A DNA stretch of 64,000 nucleotides from Sporosarcina pasteurii (GTDB lineage Bacteria; Bacillota; Bacilli; Bacillales_A; Planococcaceae): positions 806,001 to 870,000 of the forward strand of contig NZ_CP160452.1 of NCBI RefSeq assembly GCF_041295575.1. Reading direction: 5' to 3'. The position numbers and the translations under genes were made by a program. The notes under the pieces were generated by a model. The model was not told where the DNA came from. It did no database searches and saw only the letters and a list, made by a program, of their open reading frames with translations. Position 1 is the stretch's first letter. The number at the start of each line of letters is the position of its first letter. Positions 27,773-37,968 of the stretch are shown piece after piece.

Positions 27773-28405
27773 TTAATACATAAAACGATTTTGAAAACGT
27801 AAATTATCAAATCGTTGGATTGTTTCTTTGTCTACTCGTTTACCAATCCGGGCCATTAAACAGTTTGCAGGGTGTGAACTGATTTCAGGGTCATCTGTAG
27901 CATAATATTCAAGTCCCCCCGCTTGCATCATTTTTTCCATTACTTTTCGGTATTCCCAAACATTTAGACCTGTGCCTTTCAAGTCCCAATGCCAGTAATA
28001 TTCCGTTGTAATGACAATATAATCCTCCATCGCATCGTCCATCATGGATACTTTTAATAAGGCTTTTCCGACACCACCTCCGCGAAACTTTGGAATCACT
28101 TCAATTGCACCGAGTTCGATAAGTCTTTCGATATTCCCTTCAGACCATCGTTCTAACGGGTCTGGATAAACATACGTGGCATAGCCCACAACTTCATTTA
28201 ATTCGCGAACGATAATAATTCTGCCTTCGGGAAGGCCAGCAATCCCTATCAGTGCTTTATGTTGCTGTGGCGCTGGTCGAAAAGATACTAAATCTTTATG
28301 AAAATCGAGGCTCGCAAGTTCCTCGGCAGAAATAGGACCTTCAATAATGATATCGCCATTTTTATGTTTGATTTCCATCGCATTATATGTTTTTTCATGC
28401 TTCAC
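27773..28405 (-). CDS. acuA: protein acetyltransferase AcuA (GNAT)
   Basis: GNAT-family N-acetyltransferase of 210 aa. The acetyl-CoA binding loop is FRGGGVGKALL (about residues 108-118) within EVIPKFRGGGVG. In B. subtilis AcuA acetylates lysine 549 of AcsA, shutting it off. The GTG start at 28405 is 5 bases after AGGTGGAG on the minus strand. Divergent from acsA, its substrate, across a 175-bp shared control region. Confidence 0.95.
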   Translation of the reverse strand: MKHEKTYNAMEIKHKNGDIIIEGPISAEELASLDFHKDLVSFRPAPQQHKALIGIAGLPEGRIIIVRELNEVVGYATYVYPDPLERWSEGNIERLIELGAIEVIPKFRGGGVGKALLKVSMMDDAMEDYIVITTEYYWHWDLKGTGLNVWEYRKVMEKMMQAGGLEYYATDDPEISSHPANCLMARIGKRVDKETIQRFDNLRFQNRFMY

Positions 28406-28580
28406 TTTGACTCCACCTCATTTTTCAATACCTCTAGTTACTAGTATACAATAAAAGAACGCATAATAAGTTAATAATTATGGACAAAATATAGTATTGT
28501 TCGAAAAGATAAATTATTTATACATTTCGTTTAAATTCATGTAGAATAACAAGTGTATGGTTTTTGAAAGGGTGAGAGAG
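28406..28580. promoter_or_regulatory. shared acuA-acsA divergent control region
   Basis: AT-rich region between divergent start codons. On the minus strand TATACT lies near 28442-28447 as a possible -10 for acuA; on the plus strand TAGAAT (28542-28547) with TTATAC (28518-28523) is a weak acsA promoter (18-base spacer). The best cre-like match, ACATTTCGTTTAAAT near 28522-28536 read in reverse, has two mismatches to the consensus. Confidence 0.35.
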
Positions 28581-30299
28581 ATGAAAGTAGAAACGTTACC
28601 AGTAATAAAAGGGGATTATCAACTAGAGAACTATGAAACAGAAGCAGCTACATTTAATTGGACAGATGCTGAGAAAGAGTTTAGTTGGTTTGAAAGTGGA
28701 AAAGTGAATGTTGCATATGAAGCTGTTGATAGACATGCAAATTCGTTTCGTAAAAATAAAGTCGCATTATTTTATAAAGATGCGAATCGAAAAGAAGCAT
28801 ACACATATAACGATATGAAAATCATGACAAATAAAGCTGCAAATGTTTTACTAAATCACTCCTCATTAGAAAAAGGAGATAGACTTTTTGTTTTTATGCC
28901 ACGCTCTCCAGAATTGTACTTTTCTTTGCTTGGCGCATTGAAAATAGGGGTTATCGTAGGACCGCTTTTTGAAGCGTTCATGGAAGAGGCGATTTACGAA
29001 AGACTACTTGATAGTGAAGCGAAAGCGATTGTTACAACACCTCAATTATTAACGCGTATTCCACTCGAAAAACTACCAAATTTAGAAACTGTCTTTTTAG
29101 TAGGAGACGATATTGAAGAAACGAATACATTCATTGATTTCAATGCACAGTTAAATAAGGCATCCAAATACTTTCAGATAGCGTGGATGGAAAAAGATGA
29201 TCCGACACTCATTCACTATACATCTGGTTCAGCTGGAAAACCAAAAGGAGTTGTACTTGTTCAAGAAGCGATGGTACAACAACTTCAAACCACTCGCTGG
29301 GTACTCGATTTAACGGACGAAGATATTTACTGGTGCACTGCAGATCCAGGATGGGTCACAGGGACAGTGTATGGTGTTTTTGGTCCAATGCTTGTAGGTG
29401 CGACGACCCTTATTTTAGGTGGCCGATTTTCAATTGAAAATTGGTACGGAGCGATAGAGGAATACGGTGTTACTGTGTGGTACAGTGCACCGACAGCATT
29501 TCGTATGCTGATGAGCGCAGGGGAAAAAGAAGTTAAGAAATATGATTTATCGACACTGAGACATATTTTGTCTGTAGGGGAGCCACTTAATCCCGAAATT
29601 GTTCGTTGGGGGATGGATACGTTTAATTTAAGAATACATGATACGTGGTGGATGACCGAAACAGGTGCACATACCATTTCTAATTTTAGGTGTTTGCCAA
29701 TCAAGCTAGGTTCTATGGGGAAAGCGATACCAGGCATTGAAGCAGCCATAATTGATAATCAAGGAAACAAATTGCGACCTTACGAAATGGGGAACTTGGC
29801 AATTAAAAAAGGATGGCCATCCATGATGAGAGCGATTTGGAATCGCGAGGAAGTTTATGATACGTACTTTATGAATGATGAATGGTATATCTCTGGAGAT
29901 TCTGCATATATGGATGAAGATGGTTATTTTTGGTTTCAGGGACGCATTGATGACGTCATTATGACGAGTGGAGAGCGTGTTGGACCATTTGAAGTAGAAA
30001 GTAAGTTGCTAGAACATGAAGCCATTGTTGAAGCAGGCGTTATAGGTAAACCAGACCCTGTTCGTGGTGAAATGATTAAGGCATTTGTTGTATTACATGA
30101 AGGCTATGAGCCATCAGAAGAGTTAAAAGAGGGCATTCGTCAATTTGTTAAAAGAGAGTTAGCAGCCCATGCTGCGCCACGAGAAATTGAATTTAAAGAT
30201 AAACTACCAAAAACAAGAAGCGGTAAAATAATGCGTCGTGTCCTTAAGTCTTGGGAATTAGATTTACCCACTGGAGACTTATCAACGATAGAAAGCTAA
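28581..30299 (+). CDS. acsA: acetyl-CoA synthetase
   Basis: AMP-forming acetate activating enzyme of 572 aa, the same length as B. subtilis AcsA. The P-loop YTSGSAGKPKG is at about residues 214-224 and the C-terminal catalytic motif PKTRSGKIMRR ends with the reactive lysine at residue 549 by my count, which is the site acetylated by AcuA in B. subtilis. ATG 28581 follows AAAGGGTGAG by about 5 bases. It allows growth on acetate and is divergent to its own modification system acuABC. Confidence 0.96.
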   Translation: MKVETLPVIKGDYQLENYETEAATFNWTDAEKEFSWFESGKVNVAYEAVDRHANSFRKNKVALFYKDANRKEAYTYNDMKIMTNKAANVLLNHSSLEKGDRLFVFMPRSPELYFSLLGALKIGVIVGPLFEAFMEEAIYERLLDSEAKAIVTTPQLLTRIPLEKLPNLETVFLVGDDIEETNTFIDFNAQLNKASKYFQIAWMEKDDPTLIHYTSGSAGKPKGVVLVQEAMVQQLQTTRWVLDLTDEDIYWCTADPGWVTGTVYGVFGPMLVGATTLILGGRFSIENWYGAIEEYGVTVWYSAPTAFRMLMSAGEKEVKKYDLSTLRHILSVGEPLNPEIVRWGMDTFNLRIHDTWWMTETGAHTISNFRCLPIKLGSMGKAIPGIEAAIIDNQGNKLRPYEMGNLAIKKGWPSMMRAIWNREEVYDTYFMNDEWYISGDSAYMDEDGYFWFQGRIDDVIMTSGERVGPFEVESKLLEHEAIVEAGVIGKPDPVRGEMIKAFVVLHEGYEPSEELKEGIRQFVKRELAAHAAPREIEFKDKLPKTRSGKIMRRVLKSWELDLPTGDLSTIES

Positions 30300-30302
30300 A
30301 TC

Positions 30303-30347
30303 AAAAAGGGCTTGCTGCAATTTAAAATTTGCAACAAGCCTTTTATT
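30303..30347. terminator. bidirectional terminator acsA / PBP
   Basis: AAAGGGCTTG.TGCAA / TTGCAACAAGCCTTTT stem, with T-runs on both strands, between convergent genes. Confidence 0.85.
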
Positions 30348-30363
30348 ATAAATTTAATCGAGG

Positions 30364-33321
30364 TTAATTATCTTGATCTTCTTCAGGCGGTGTTTCCTTG
30401 TCGTCATCCTTGCCTTTATCCTCATCTTTACCTTCATCTCTGTCTTTGTCTGCATTTCCGTTGTCCGGTTTCCCCTCATCTTTAGGCTTATCTTCTTTTG
30501 GTGGAGTCTTATCCTTCTCGTTTACTTTTTCTTTCTCTTTCTCCTCTTTTTCCTTCTTCTCTTTATCCTCGGCTTCTTTTATCTTAATTGCATTTGAAGG
30601 TTCGGATAATCGACCAGTAATATCGACAGCTCGAACTGTATATGTGCCGTCGGATATTGTATATGACTTTTTCTCACCGTCTCGTACTGTCGCAACTTTA
30701 GAGTCGTTTCGATACACATAATAGCCAATGACATCATTAGAAGAAGACTCTGTCCAGGACATGGATGTTCCGTCTACTTTCGCATTAACCGCTGCAGGAT
30801 TAGCGCTGTCAGCATTAAATTTAGCGCCAGATACAACACTTGAGGCAAAAGGTGAGTTTGCTGGGAATAATTTTGAAGCATCACCTTTCAATGAGCCGAA
30901 CATTCTACTAATAAATTCTTCGTTTACTCCGGTACCGCCTTGAACGATAAACTCGCTTGGCGTATTCGGTAACGCTAAATATTTTTTGCCTTTCACAGAA
31001 ACATACGACGATGAAATGATGCTGTCATCAGCCTTACTTGGGACAAATACTTTAGCATTAAACAAGTCTGTTTTAACAAGTCCAGCGTCTGAACAAATTT
31101 TCGAAGGTGCTAGACCAGAAATTCCGCAAAATGATCTAGAAACAACCCCTTCAGGTCGCGTAAATGTACTGTTCGCGCCAACAATATCTGGAGCAGCTGC
31201 ATTCGCCGCATTCATTAAGCGAGCGAATAATAGGTTAGTCCGTCTACTTGGCGGTAAGTAGGAATTCCTGAGACTATTTGGATATAAACCTTTTTTGTGA
31301 TCCCGATAACCGAGCCATACGCCAAGTGAAACATTCGGGTTATAGCCGACAAGCCAATTGTCTATATATTTATCAGTAGTTCCTGTTTTCGCAGCAATAT
31401 CCATACTAAAATTTAAGTTGTTTCTCATTGTTGTTGCTGTTCCATGTTTTGCAACGTCTCTAAGCATATCTGAGATGATATAAGCTGTTTCCGGACTAAA
31501 GACTTCTACAGGTTCAACTTTATGTTCATATACGATATTGCCTTCCATATCTTCTATTTTTTCAATCATATAGGCATCAATAAATTGACCCGCATTGGCG
31601 AATGTTGCATAAGCATTTACCATTTCCTCAACACTCGTACCATCTGTCATTGCGCCAAGAGATAGGGAGAGATTTTGGGATTCAGCATCCGATAATCTTG
31701 AAAATCCCATTAACTTCAAGAACTGTGCAGGATCCCGCTCCTTAATGGCGTTAAACAATCTTACGGTTGCAAGGTTTTGAGAAGTTGCAAGTGCTTGTCT
31801 AGCTGGTATGATACCGAGTTCTTGTGTTGCTTGGAAGTTACTCGGTGACCAACCACCTGCTGAAAACTTAACGTCTACGACTGGGCTACCCGCCCCGATG
31901 TAACCTAATTCTATTGCTGGTGCATAAACAAGCAGCGGCTTCATAGCCGAACCATTTTGTCTAAAGCCCTGTGTCGCAAAGTTAAAGTTTCTAATATTAA
32001 AATCACGACCGCCAACGAAGGATAAAATCTTCCCTGTACGATTTTCAATCATTACACTTCCTACTTGTACTGGATCTTGAGTAATAATTTCTTCTCCGGT
32101 ATCCGGATCTATACTTTTAGAAGTGTACGTATATCCATAATGTTCAAAGCTTTTGGCCGCCTCATTCATACGATCAAAAATATCTTTATTTATAGTCGAG
32201 TGAATTCGATAACCATTTGTAGTCATCGCACGTCTTGCTAAAATATTATACTTGTCTTTTAGCTTACTCTCGACGTCTAAACGATTTGGATCGATTCCTT
32301 CTTCTTCGGCAAGCATTTTTGATAGAACTTCTACTGTTTGTCTTTGAATTTCCTGTGTTAAATAAGGGTATCGCTCGTTCGCGCGTAACTCTTTTTCTCT
32401 AAAATCTCTCGTGATGTCATAAGCGATTGCTTCTTCATATTGCTTTTCGGTAATATACCCAGTCTCTTTCATTCGGAAAAGAACTGTCTTCATCCGGTCG
32501 ATCCCAGGTTTTAGATGATCTGGTTCTTTAAGTCCACGACCTTGATTATAAAATGGTGTATGTGCGTAGGGCGCCTGCGGAATTCCAGCGATAAATGCTG
32601 CCTGTGGAAGATTTAAATCTTTCGCATTTACGTTGAAAATCCCTTCCGCAGCAGCCTCTACTCCTGCAATGTTATCTCCATTCGCATTTCTGCCATAGGG
32701 TATGACATTTAAATAAGCTTCTAAAATTTCATGCTTGTCCATAAATTTTTCGAGGCGTAATGCAAGCAAAATTTCTTTTGCTTTTCTTTCATAAGAAACT
32801 TCATTTGTTAAGATTTGAAGTTTTATTAACTGCTGTGTAAGTGTTGAACCCCCAGTTTGGCTCGCGGAGTTCGTAACGTCTTGGAAAATTCCTCGGAAAA
32901 CCGCTTTTGGCACAATACCTGGATGTGTCTCGAAATACTCGTCTTCTGTAGCAAGTACTGCATCGATAACGTAAGGCGAGACATCTTCAAGCTTTATTTC
33001 TTTACGTTCAATATCTGCGTTTACTTTTCCGAGATAAACATTATTCGCCAAGAAAATTTCAGATGATTCCTCATATGTTAAAATATCATCTCGCATTTCT
33101 TCTTTCGATCGCAAAGGTTCTTCGGCTACAAGTGATGCGAAATAGCCTGCACCAACTGATGCTGCGAAAACAAATAGGGTAATACAGCTTACAATGAAAA
33201 GAAGAAATAGGTTCCAAGCAACGCCGGAAGTAATTCTGAGTTTTTTAGCCCAACTTTTTTCGGTAAAGTTATTGATTTTGTCTTCTATGTATTTGAGATA
33301 ACTCTTAATTTTATCACTCAA
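30364..33321 (-). CDS. class A penicillin-binding protein (PBP1A family)
   Basis: Bifunctional peptidoglycan synthase of 985 aa. Short cytoplasmic tail, one membrane helix (about 38-60), GT51 glycosyltransferase with catalytic E126 in EDEYFETHPG and TGGSTLTQQL (about 156-165), then a transpeptidase with SAMK (458-461), SQN (514-516) and KTGT (645-648). A fibronectin type III-like domain (about 845-905) and a Lys/Glu/Asp-rich tail (last ~75 residues) follow, as in Bacillus PBP1. TTG start, 9 bases after AAGGAGG. Lies between acsA and tyrS. Confidence 0.93.
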   Translation of the reverse strand: MSDKIKSYLKYIEDKINNFTEKSWAKKLRITSGVAWNLFLLFIVSCITLFVFAASVGAGYFASLVAEEPLRSKEEMRDDILTYEESSEIFLANNVYLGKVNADIERKEIKLEDVSPYVIDAVLATEDEYFETHPGIVPKAVFRGIFQDVTNSASQTGGSTLTQQLIKLQILTNEVSYERKAKEILLALRLEKFMDKHEILEAYLNVIPYGRNANGDNIAGVEAAAEGIFNVNAKDLNLPQAAFIAGIPQAPYAHTPFYNQGRGLKEPDHLKPGIDRMKTVLFRMKETGYITEKQYEEAIAYDITRDFREKELRANERYPYLTQEIQRQTVEVLSKMLAEEEGIDPNRLDVESKLKDKYNILARRAMTTNGYRIHSTINKDIFDRMNEAAKSFEHYGYTYTSKSIDPDTGEEIITQDPVQVGSVMIENRTGKILSFVGGRDFNIRNFNFATQGFRQNGSAMKPLLVYAPAIELGYIGAGSPVVDVKFSAGGWSPSNFQATQELGIIPARQALATSQNLATVRLFNAIKERDPAQFLKLMGFSRLSDAESQNLSLSLGAMTDGTSVEEMVNAYATFANAGQFIDAYMIEKIEDMEGNIVYEHKVEPVEVFSPETAYIISDMLRDVAKHGTATTMRNNLNFSMDIAAKTGTTDKYIDNWLVGYNPNVSLGVWLGYRDHKKGLYPNSLRNSYLPPSRRTNLLFARLMNAANAAAPDIVGANSTFTRPEGVVSRSFCGISGLAPSKICSDAGLVKTDLFNAKVFVPSKADDSIISSSYVSVKGKKYLALPNTPSEFIVQGGTGVNEEFISRMFGSLKGDASKLFPANSPFASSVVSGAKFNADSANPAAVNAKVDGTSMSWTESSSNDVIGYYVYRNDSKVATVRDGEKKSYTISDGTYTVRAVDITGRLSEPSNAIKIKEAEDKEKKEKEEKEKEKVNEKDKTPPKEDKPKDEGKPDNGNADKDRDEGKDEDKGKDDDKETPPEEDQDN

Positions 33322-33385
33322 GTATTTCTACCTCCTTAAATCTTTTTTATTATAGCACATTCCGACAAAATGAAATCATTTTTCA

Positions 33386-33413
33386 TTGACATATTCACCA
33401 AATAAGATAATAT
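33386..33413 (+). promoter_or_regulatory. sigma-A type promoter of tyrS
   Basis: Perfect TTGACA (33386-33391), 16-base spacer, TAATAT (33408-33413), just upstream of the T-box leader. Confidence 0.6.
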
Positions 33414-33419
33414 ATAAAA

Positions 33420-34990
<1,571 letters not shown>

Positions 34991-34995
34991 ACACG

Positions 34996-35038
34996 AAACG
35001 GAGGAGAGTGCGTAAGCATTCTCCTCCGTTTTTTTTCT
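34996..35038 (+). terminator. tyrS terminator
   Basis: AACGGAGGAGAGTGC/GCATTCTCCTCCGTT stem with eight Ts. Confidence 0.85.
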
Positions 35039-35045
35039 GGTTTTT

Positions 35046-35861
35046 TCATTCAACGGTTGTTACCCAAGCTGGAAGCTCCAAATCTGCGTATATTTCTGGA
35101 TGTATGTATTTCCCAAGTTTTAAAGCGCCTTCTAATAAACGCGGAGAAGGGCGACAATAAAGTTCTTCTTCCATAATTGTAAAATAATTGTTTTGAATCG
35201 CGGAAAGATTTTTCCAACCAGGTCGTTTTAAAACAACTTCTTTATTTACCTTCTCAGTTCGAACGCCTACCCAAGCGAGAAGAATGTAATCGGGATTTCT
35301 ATCCAATAAATCATTCCAATCCGTCTGTACATTTGCTTCGGTTTTATCCCGGAATTCGTTCAATCCACCAGCAATCGCACTTATTTCGGTGAGCCAATTT
35401 GTCTTTCCGGGTGTAAAAATAGGTTTTGGCCACCATTCCCAATAAAGTGTAGGGAAGGTATGTGCAGTTACGGCACGACTTTTCATTTCATCAATAAAAG
35501 CTAAATATTGTCGTTGGCGTTTAAGTGCTTTATGCTCAATTCCGCACTGTATACCTACAGTTAACAGGTCGTCTGCAATGTCGTTTAAACTTTGCGGATT
35601 GAGGACAATGTGGGGGATTTCACGTCTTTGTAATTCTTCTACATTTTTTTCCATACCTGGCACGCTTAATGAAGCTAACACTAGATCTGGCTTAAATGTT
35701 TCGAGTTTGTCCATATCAATTGATAAATCAGGGCCTAATTTAGGAAGTGATTGAACCTCACTTGGCCAGTCAGAATAGTCATCAATTGCAACAAGATTAT
35801 CTAATAAACCAAGATAAGCTACTAATTCTGTGTTACTTGGGCAAATAGAAATAATTCTCAT
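35046..35861 (-). CDS. BtuF-like cobalamin/siderophore-binding fold protein without signal peptide
   Basis: Protein of 271 aa with the two-lobe substrate-binding fold of BtuF/FepB (COG0614): the opening RIISICPSNTELVAYLG, the conserved FKPDLVLAS near residue 56, and a C-terminal lobe with RNPDYILLAW. Unlike exported binding proteins it begins directly with the first beta strand, without a signal peptide or lipobox, so it is probably cytoplasmic. No permease or ATPase genes are near it. It is convergent with tyrS and divergent from the SRAP gene. Ligand unknown. Confidence 0.82.
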   Translation of the reverse strand: MRIISICPSNTELVAYLGLLDNLVAIDDYSDWPSEVQSLPKLGPDLSIDMDKLETFKPDLVLASLSVPGMEKNVEELQRREIPHIVLNPQSLNDIADDLLTVGIQCGIEHKALKRQRQYLAFIDEMKSRAVTAHTFPTLYWEWWPKPIFTPGKTNWLTEISAIAGGLNEFRDKTEANVQTDWNDLLDRNPDYILLAWVGVRTEKVNKEVVLKRPGWKNLSAIQNNYFTIMEEELYCRPSPRLLEGALKLGKYIHPEIYADLELPAWVTTVE

Positions 35862-36026
35862 AGTTGTACTGTAACCGACATTCGCTCGATGTACAGTTAT
35901 CCCTCCTTTATAGTAATGTCAGATAATTAGTGTAACATAGATGATAGATACTATTTGAATAACGGTTATCGAATGTGAGAAAATGAAGGGGAAAAGATTA
36001 AGTAGAAAATAAGGATGTGAACATAT

Positions 36027-36692
36027 ATGTGTGGACGTTTTAGTATGACAAGTCCAATCGAACAAATTCAACTTGCTTTTGAGTTATCGAATATGAGTGA
36101 ACTGAATATTACACCAAGATATAACGTAGCACCGAGTCAACAAGTATTTTCGATTGTAAGTGATGGAGAAAATAAAAGGGGCGGCTTCCTAAAATGGGGG
36201 TTAGTTCCTTCGTGGGCGAAAGACTCGAGAATTGGTTATAAAATGATTAATGCACGTTCGGAAACGGTAGACACAAAACCGAGCTTCAAAAATTTATTGA
36301 AAAGAAGAAGATGCCTAATTGTTGCGGATGGTTTTTACGAGTGGAAAAATGATGGTGGCCAAAAACAACCATTTCGCATCAAAATGAAGGATGATCGCGT
36401 CTTTACGTTTGCGGGTTTATGGGATCGGTGGCAAAAAGATGGTGAAACGATTCATTCATGCACCATAATTACAACCGAAGCGAATGATGTGGTAAGCGGT
36501 ATCCATGATAGAATGCCCGTGATACTTCCGGAAGAAAAACAAGACATTTGGTTAAACTCAACAGTTCAGGATTCAAGTTATCTAAAAAAACTTTTGAAAC
36601 CCTATCAGCCAGAAGAGATGACGGCCTTTCAAGTATCTACTTTGGTAAATTCGCCTAAGAATGATGTGCCTGAGATTATTAATTCATTGTAA
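36027..36692 (+). CDS. SOS response-associated peptidase (SRAP/HMCES/YedK family)
   Basis: A 221-aa SRAP protein which shields abasic sites in single-stranded DNA by forming a covalent link through its N-terminal cysteine. The cysteine is residue 2 (MCGRF), exposed after removal of Met. Other active-site parts seen: NARSET (about 73-78), the glutamate in ADGFYEWK (about 100-107), and the histidine in IHDRMPVIL (about 157-165). AAGGATG is 9 bases before ATG. It is convergent with rpsD. Confidence 0.93.
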   Translation: MCGRFSMTSPIEQIQLAFELSNMSELNITPRYNVAPSQQVFSIVSDGENKRGGFLKWGLVPSWAKDSRIGYKMINARSETVDTKPSFKNLLKRRRCLIVADGFYEWKNDGGQKQPFRIKMKDDRVFTFAGLWDRWQKDGETIHSCTIITTEANDVVSGIHDRMPVILPEEKQDIWLNSTVQDSSYLKKLLKPYQPEEMTAFQVSTLVNSPKNDVPEIINSL

Positions 36693-36708
36693 ATTTCTAT
36701 AGGGAAAT

Positions 36709-36752
36709 AAAAACCCCTGAAGTTGGAAATTCCAAACGTCAAGGGTTTTATA
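36709..36752 (-). terminator. rpsD terminator
   Basis: Stem AAACCCTTGACGTTTGGAA/TTCCAACTTCAGGGGTTT on the minus strand, followed by a T-run. May also end the SRAP transcript. Confidence 0.82.
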
Positions 36753-36765
36753 GATTGCTTTATTA

Positions 36766-37371
36766 TTATTTACGTGAGTAGAATTCAACGATAAGTGCTT
36801 CGTTAATTTCTGCTGGTAGTTCGCTACGCTCTGGGAAACGAACGAATTGACCTGTTTTTGTTTCAGTGTTAAATGAAACATATTCAGGTACGAAGTTGTT
36901 CACTTCTAGTGCTTCATTAATAACGTCAAGGTTTTGAGACTTCTCACGAAGAGAAATTTCTTGTCCTGGTTTAACGCTGTATGATGGGATGTCAAGACGT
37001 TTACCATCGACTAAAATGTGACCGTGGTTAACTAATTGACGAGCAGCACGACGAGTACGTGCAAGACCCATACGGTAAACAACGTTGTCTAGGCGAGTTT
37101 CAAGAAGAATCATGAAGTTTTCACCGTGTTTACCAGGCATTTTACCTGCTTTATTAAATAAAGTTCTGAATTGACGTTCGTTTACACCGAACATGAAACG
37201 AAGTTTTTGTTTTTCTTGTAACTGTAATCCGTATTCAGAAAGTTTTACGCGTTGAGTTGGACCATGTTGTCCTGGAGCGTAAGGACGCTTTTCAATTTCT
37301 TTTCCCGTACCGGAAAGTGATACTCCGAGACGACGTGATAGTTTCCATGCTGGACCTGTATAACGAGCCAT
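36766..37371 (-). CDS. rpsD: ribosomal protein S4
   Basis: Primary 16S rRNA-binding protein of 201 aa. It has the N-terminal S4 domain, and the S4 RNA-binding fold at about residues 93-155 ([30 protein letters not shown]). The start has GAGGAGGAG 7 bases upstream on the minus strand. A promoter at 37605-37633 and a ~225-base leader precede it. S4 represses its own synthesis in B. subtilis. Confidence 0.98.
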   Translation of the reverse strand: MARYTGPAWKLSRRLGVSLSGTGKEIEKRPYAPGQHGPTQRVKLSEYGLQLQEKQKLRFMFGVNERQFRTLFNKAGKMPGKHGENFMILLETRLDNVVYRMGLARTRRAARQLVNHGHILVDGKRLDIPSYSVKPGQEISLREKSQNLDVINEALEVNNFVPEYVSFNTETKTGQFVRFPERSELPAEINEALIVEFYSRK

Positions 37372-37598
37372 AATAGACTCCTCCTCTAAATTGGTTTTAT
37401 TTTATGGTAACTTATTTCCAAAACGAAGTACGTTTTGGAAAAACTTTGTTGTAAAATAAGACCAGATATGTTCAATTCAGTAGTCATTCTATTATCTTGT
37501 AACTTCGCCTTCGCAGCCAGAAGGTTACGCGTTACACCTCATTAAAAGGAATAAACTGAGCAGACTGAAACACATAACTGCTGCGTATATTTTACACG
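37372..37598 (-). promoter_or_regulatory. rpsD 5' leader, candidate S4-binding autoregulatory RNA
   Basis: About 225 bases of untranslated leader containing a stable hairpin CCAAAACGTAC/GTTTTGG near 37420-37440 and a GTAACGCGTAACCTTCTGGCTG-like structured block. B. subtilis rpsD has a leader bound by S4, so the same function is inferred. Confidence 0.6.
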
Positions 37599-37604
37599 TT
37601 CGTA

Positions 37605-37633
37605 ATCATACCAACTTTTAAAGAGATAGTCAA
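37605..37633 (-). promoter_or_regulatory. strong sigma-A promoter of rpsD
   Basis: On the minus strand TTGACT (37633-37628), 17-base spacer, TATGAT (37610-37605). Near-consensus. Confidence 0.8.
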
Positions 37634-37968
37634 GTGTAAATCAATTAACTTTGAATCAGTAGAATTCCTCACTCCTAAATAAATGGTGGGATGGATGCCA
37701 AAAGACATTAAAATCAGAGGAAATGCAAGCTTCCTGCTGATACAAGCTAAGCTTCTGAGGAAAAGTAGAGCCCATACAAATTGCAATTTACCTAGCCGAA
37801 TAGAAGAAAAAACATATCATCTCGAAAAATATGTCGAAAGAGTAGAATAATGTGATTATTAACTCTTTTCTTTCGGTAGAATAAAGTATAGTATAAGGTT
37901 AAAAGAAGGAACCATACTTCCACATTTAAAAAATGTGTTGAAATATGGGGAAGCGGGAGGCTATGACG
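37634..37968. other. 335-bp intergenic region, rpsD promoter to methionine gamma-lyase
   Basis: No gene supported. Near its right end is the perfect inverted repeat CACATTT-AAA-AAATGTG (37921-37937), which may be an operator or hairpin in front of the lyase gene. TATAGT at 37887-37892 could be a -10 but lacks a good partner. Confidence 0.5.
37921..37937. promoter_or_regulatory. perfect 17-bp inverted repeat upstream of the lyase gene
   Basis: CACATTTAAAAAATGTG, two 7-base arms with a 3-base centre, 31 bases before the start codon. Candidate operator; no regulator assigned. Confidence 0.4.

Noticed and set aside
29327..29749. 140-codon minus-strand open frame
   Set aside because: Antisense to acsA within its conserved core; no ribosome site or family resemblance.
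30398..30721. Serine/phenylalanine-rich plus-strand frame
   Set aside because: Antisense to the Lys/Glu/Asp-rich tail of the PBP; the low-complexity composition is a mirror effect.
37592..37786. 64-codon minus-strand frame upstream of rpsD
   Set aside because: It runs through the rpsD promoter and has no ribosome site.
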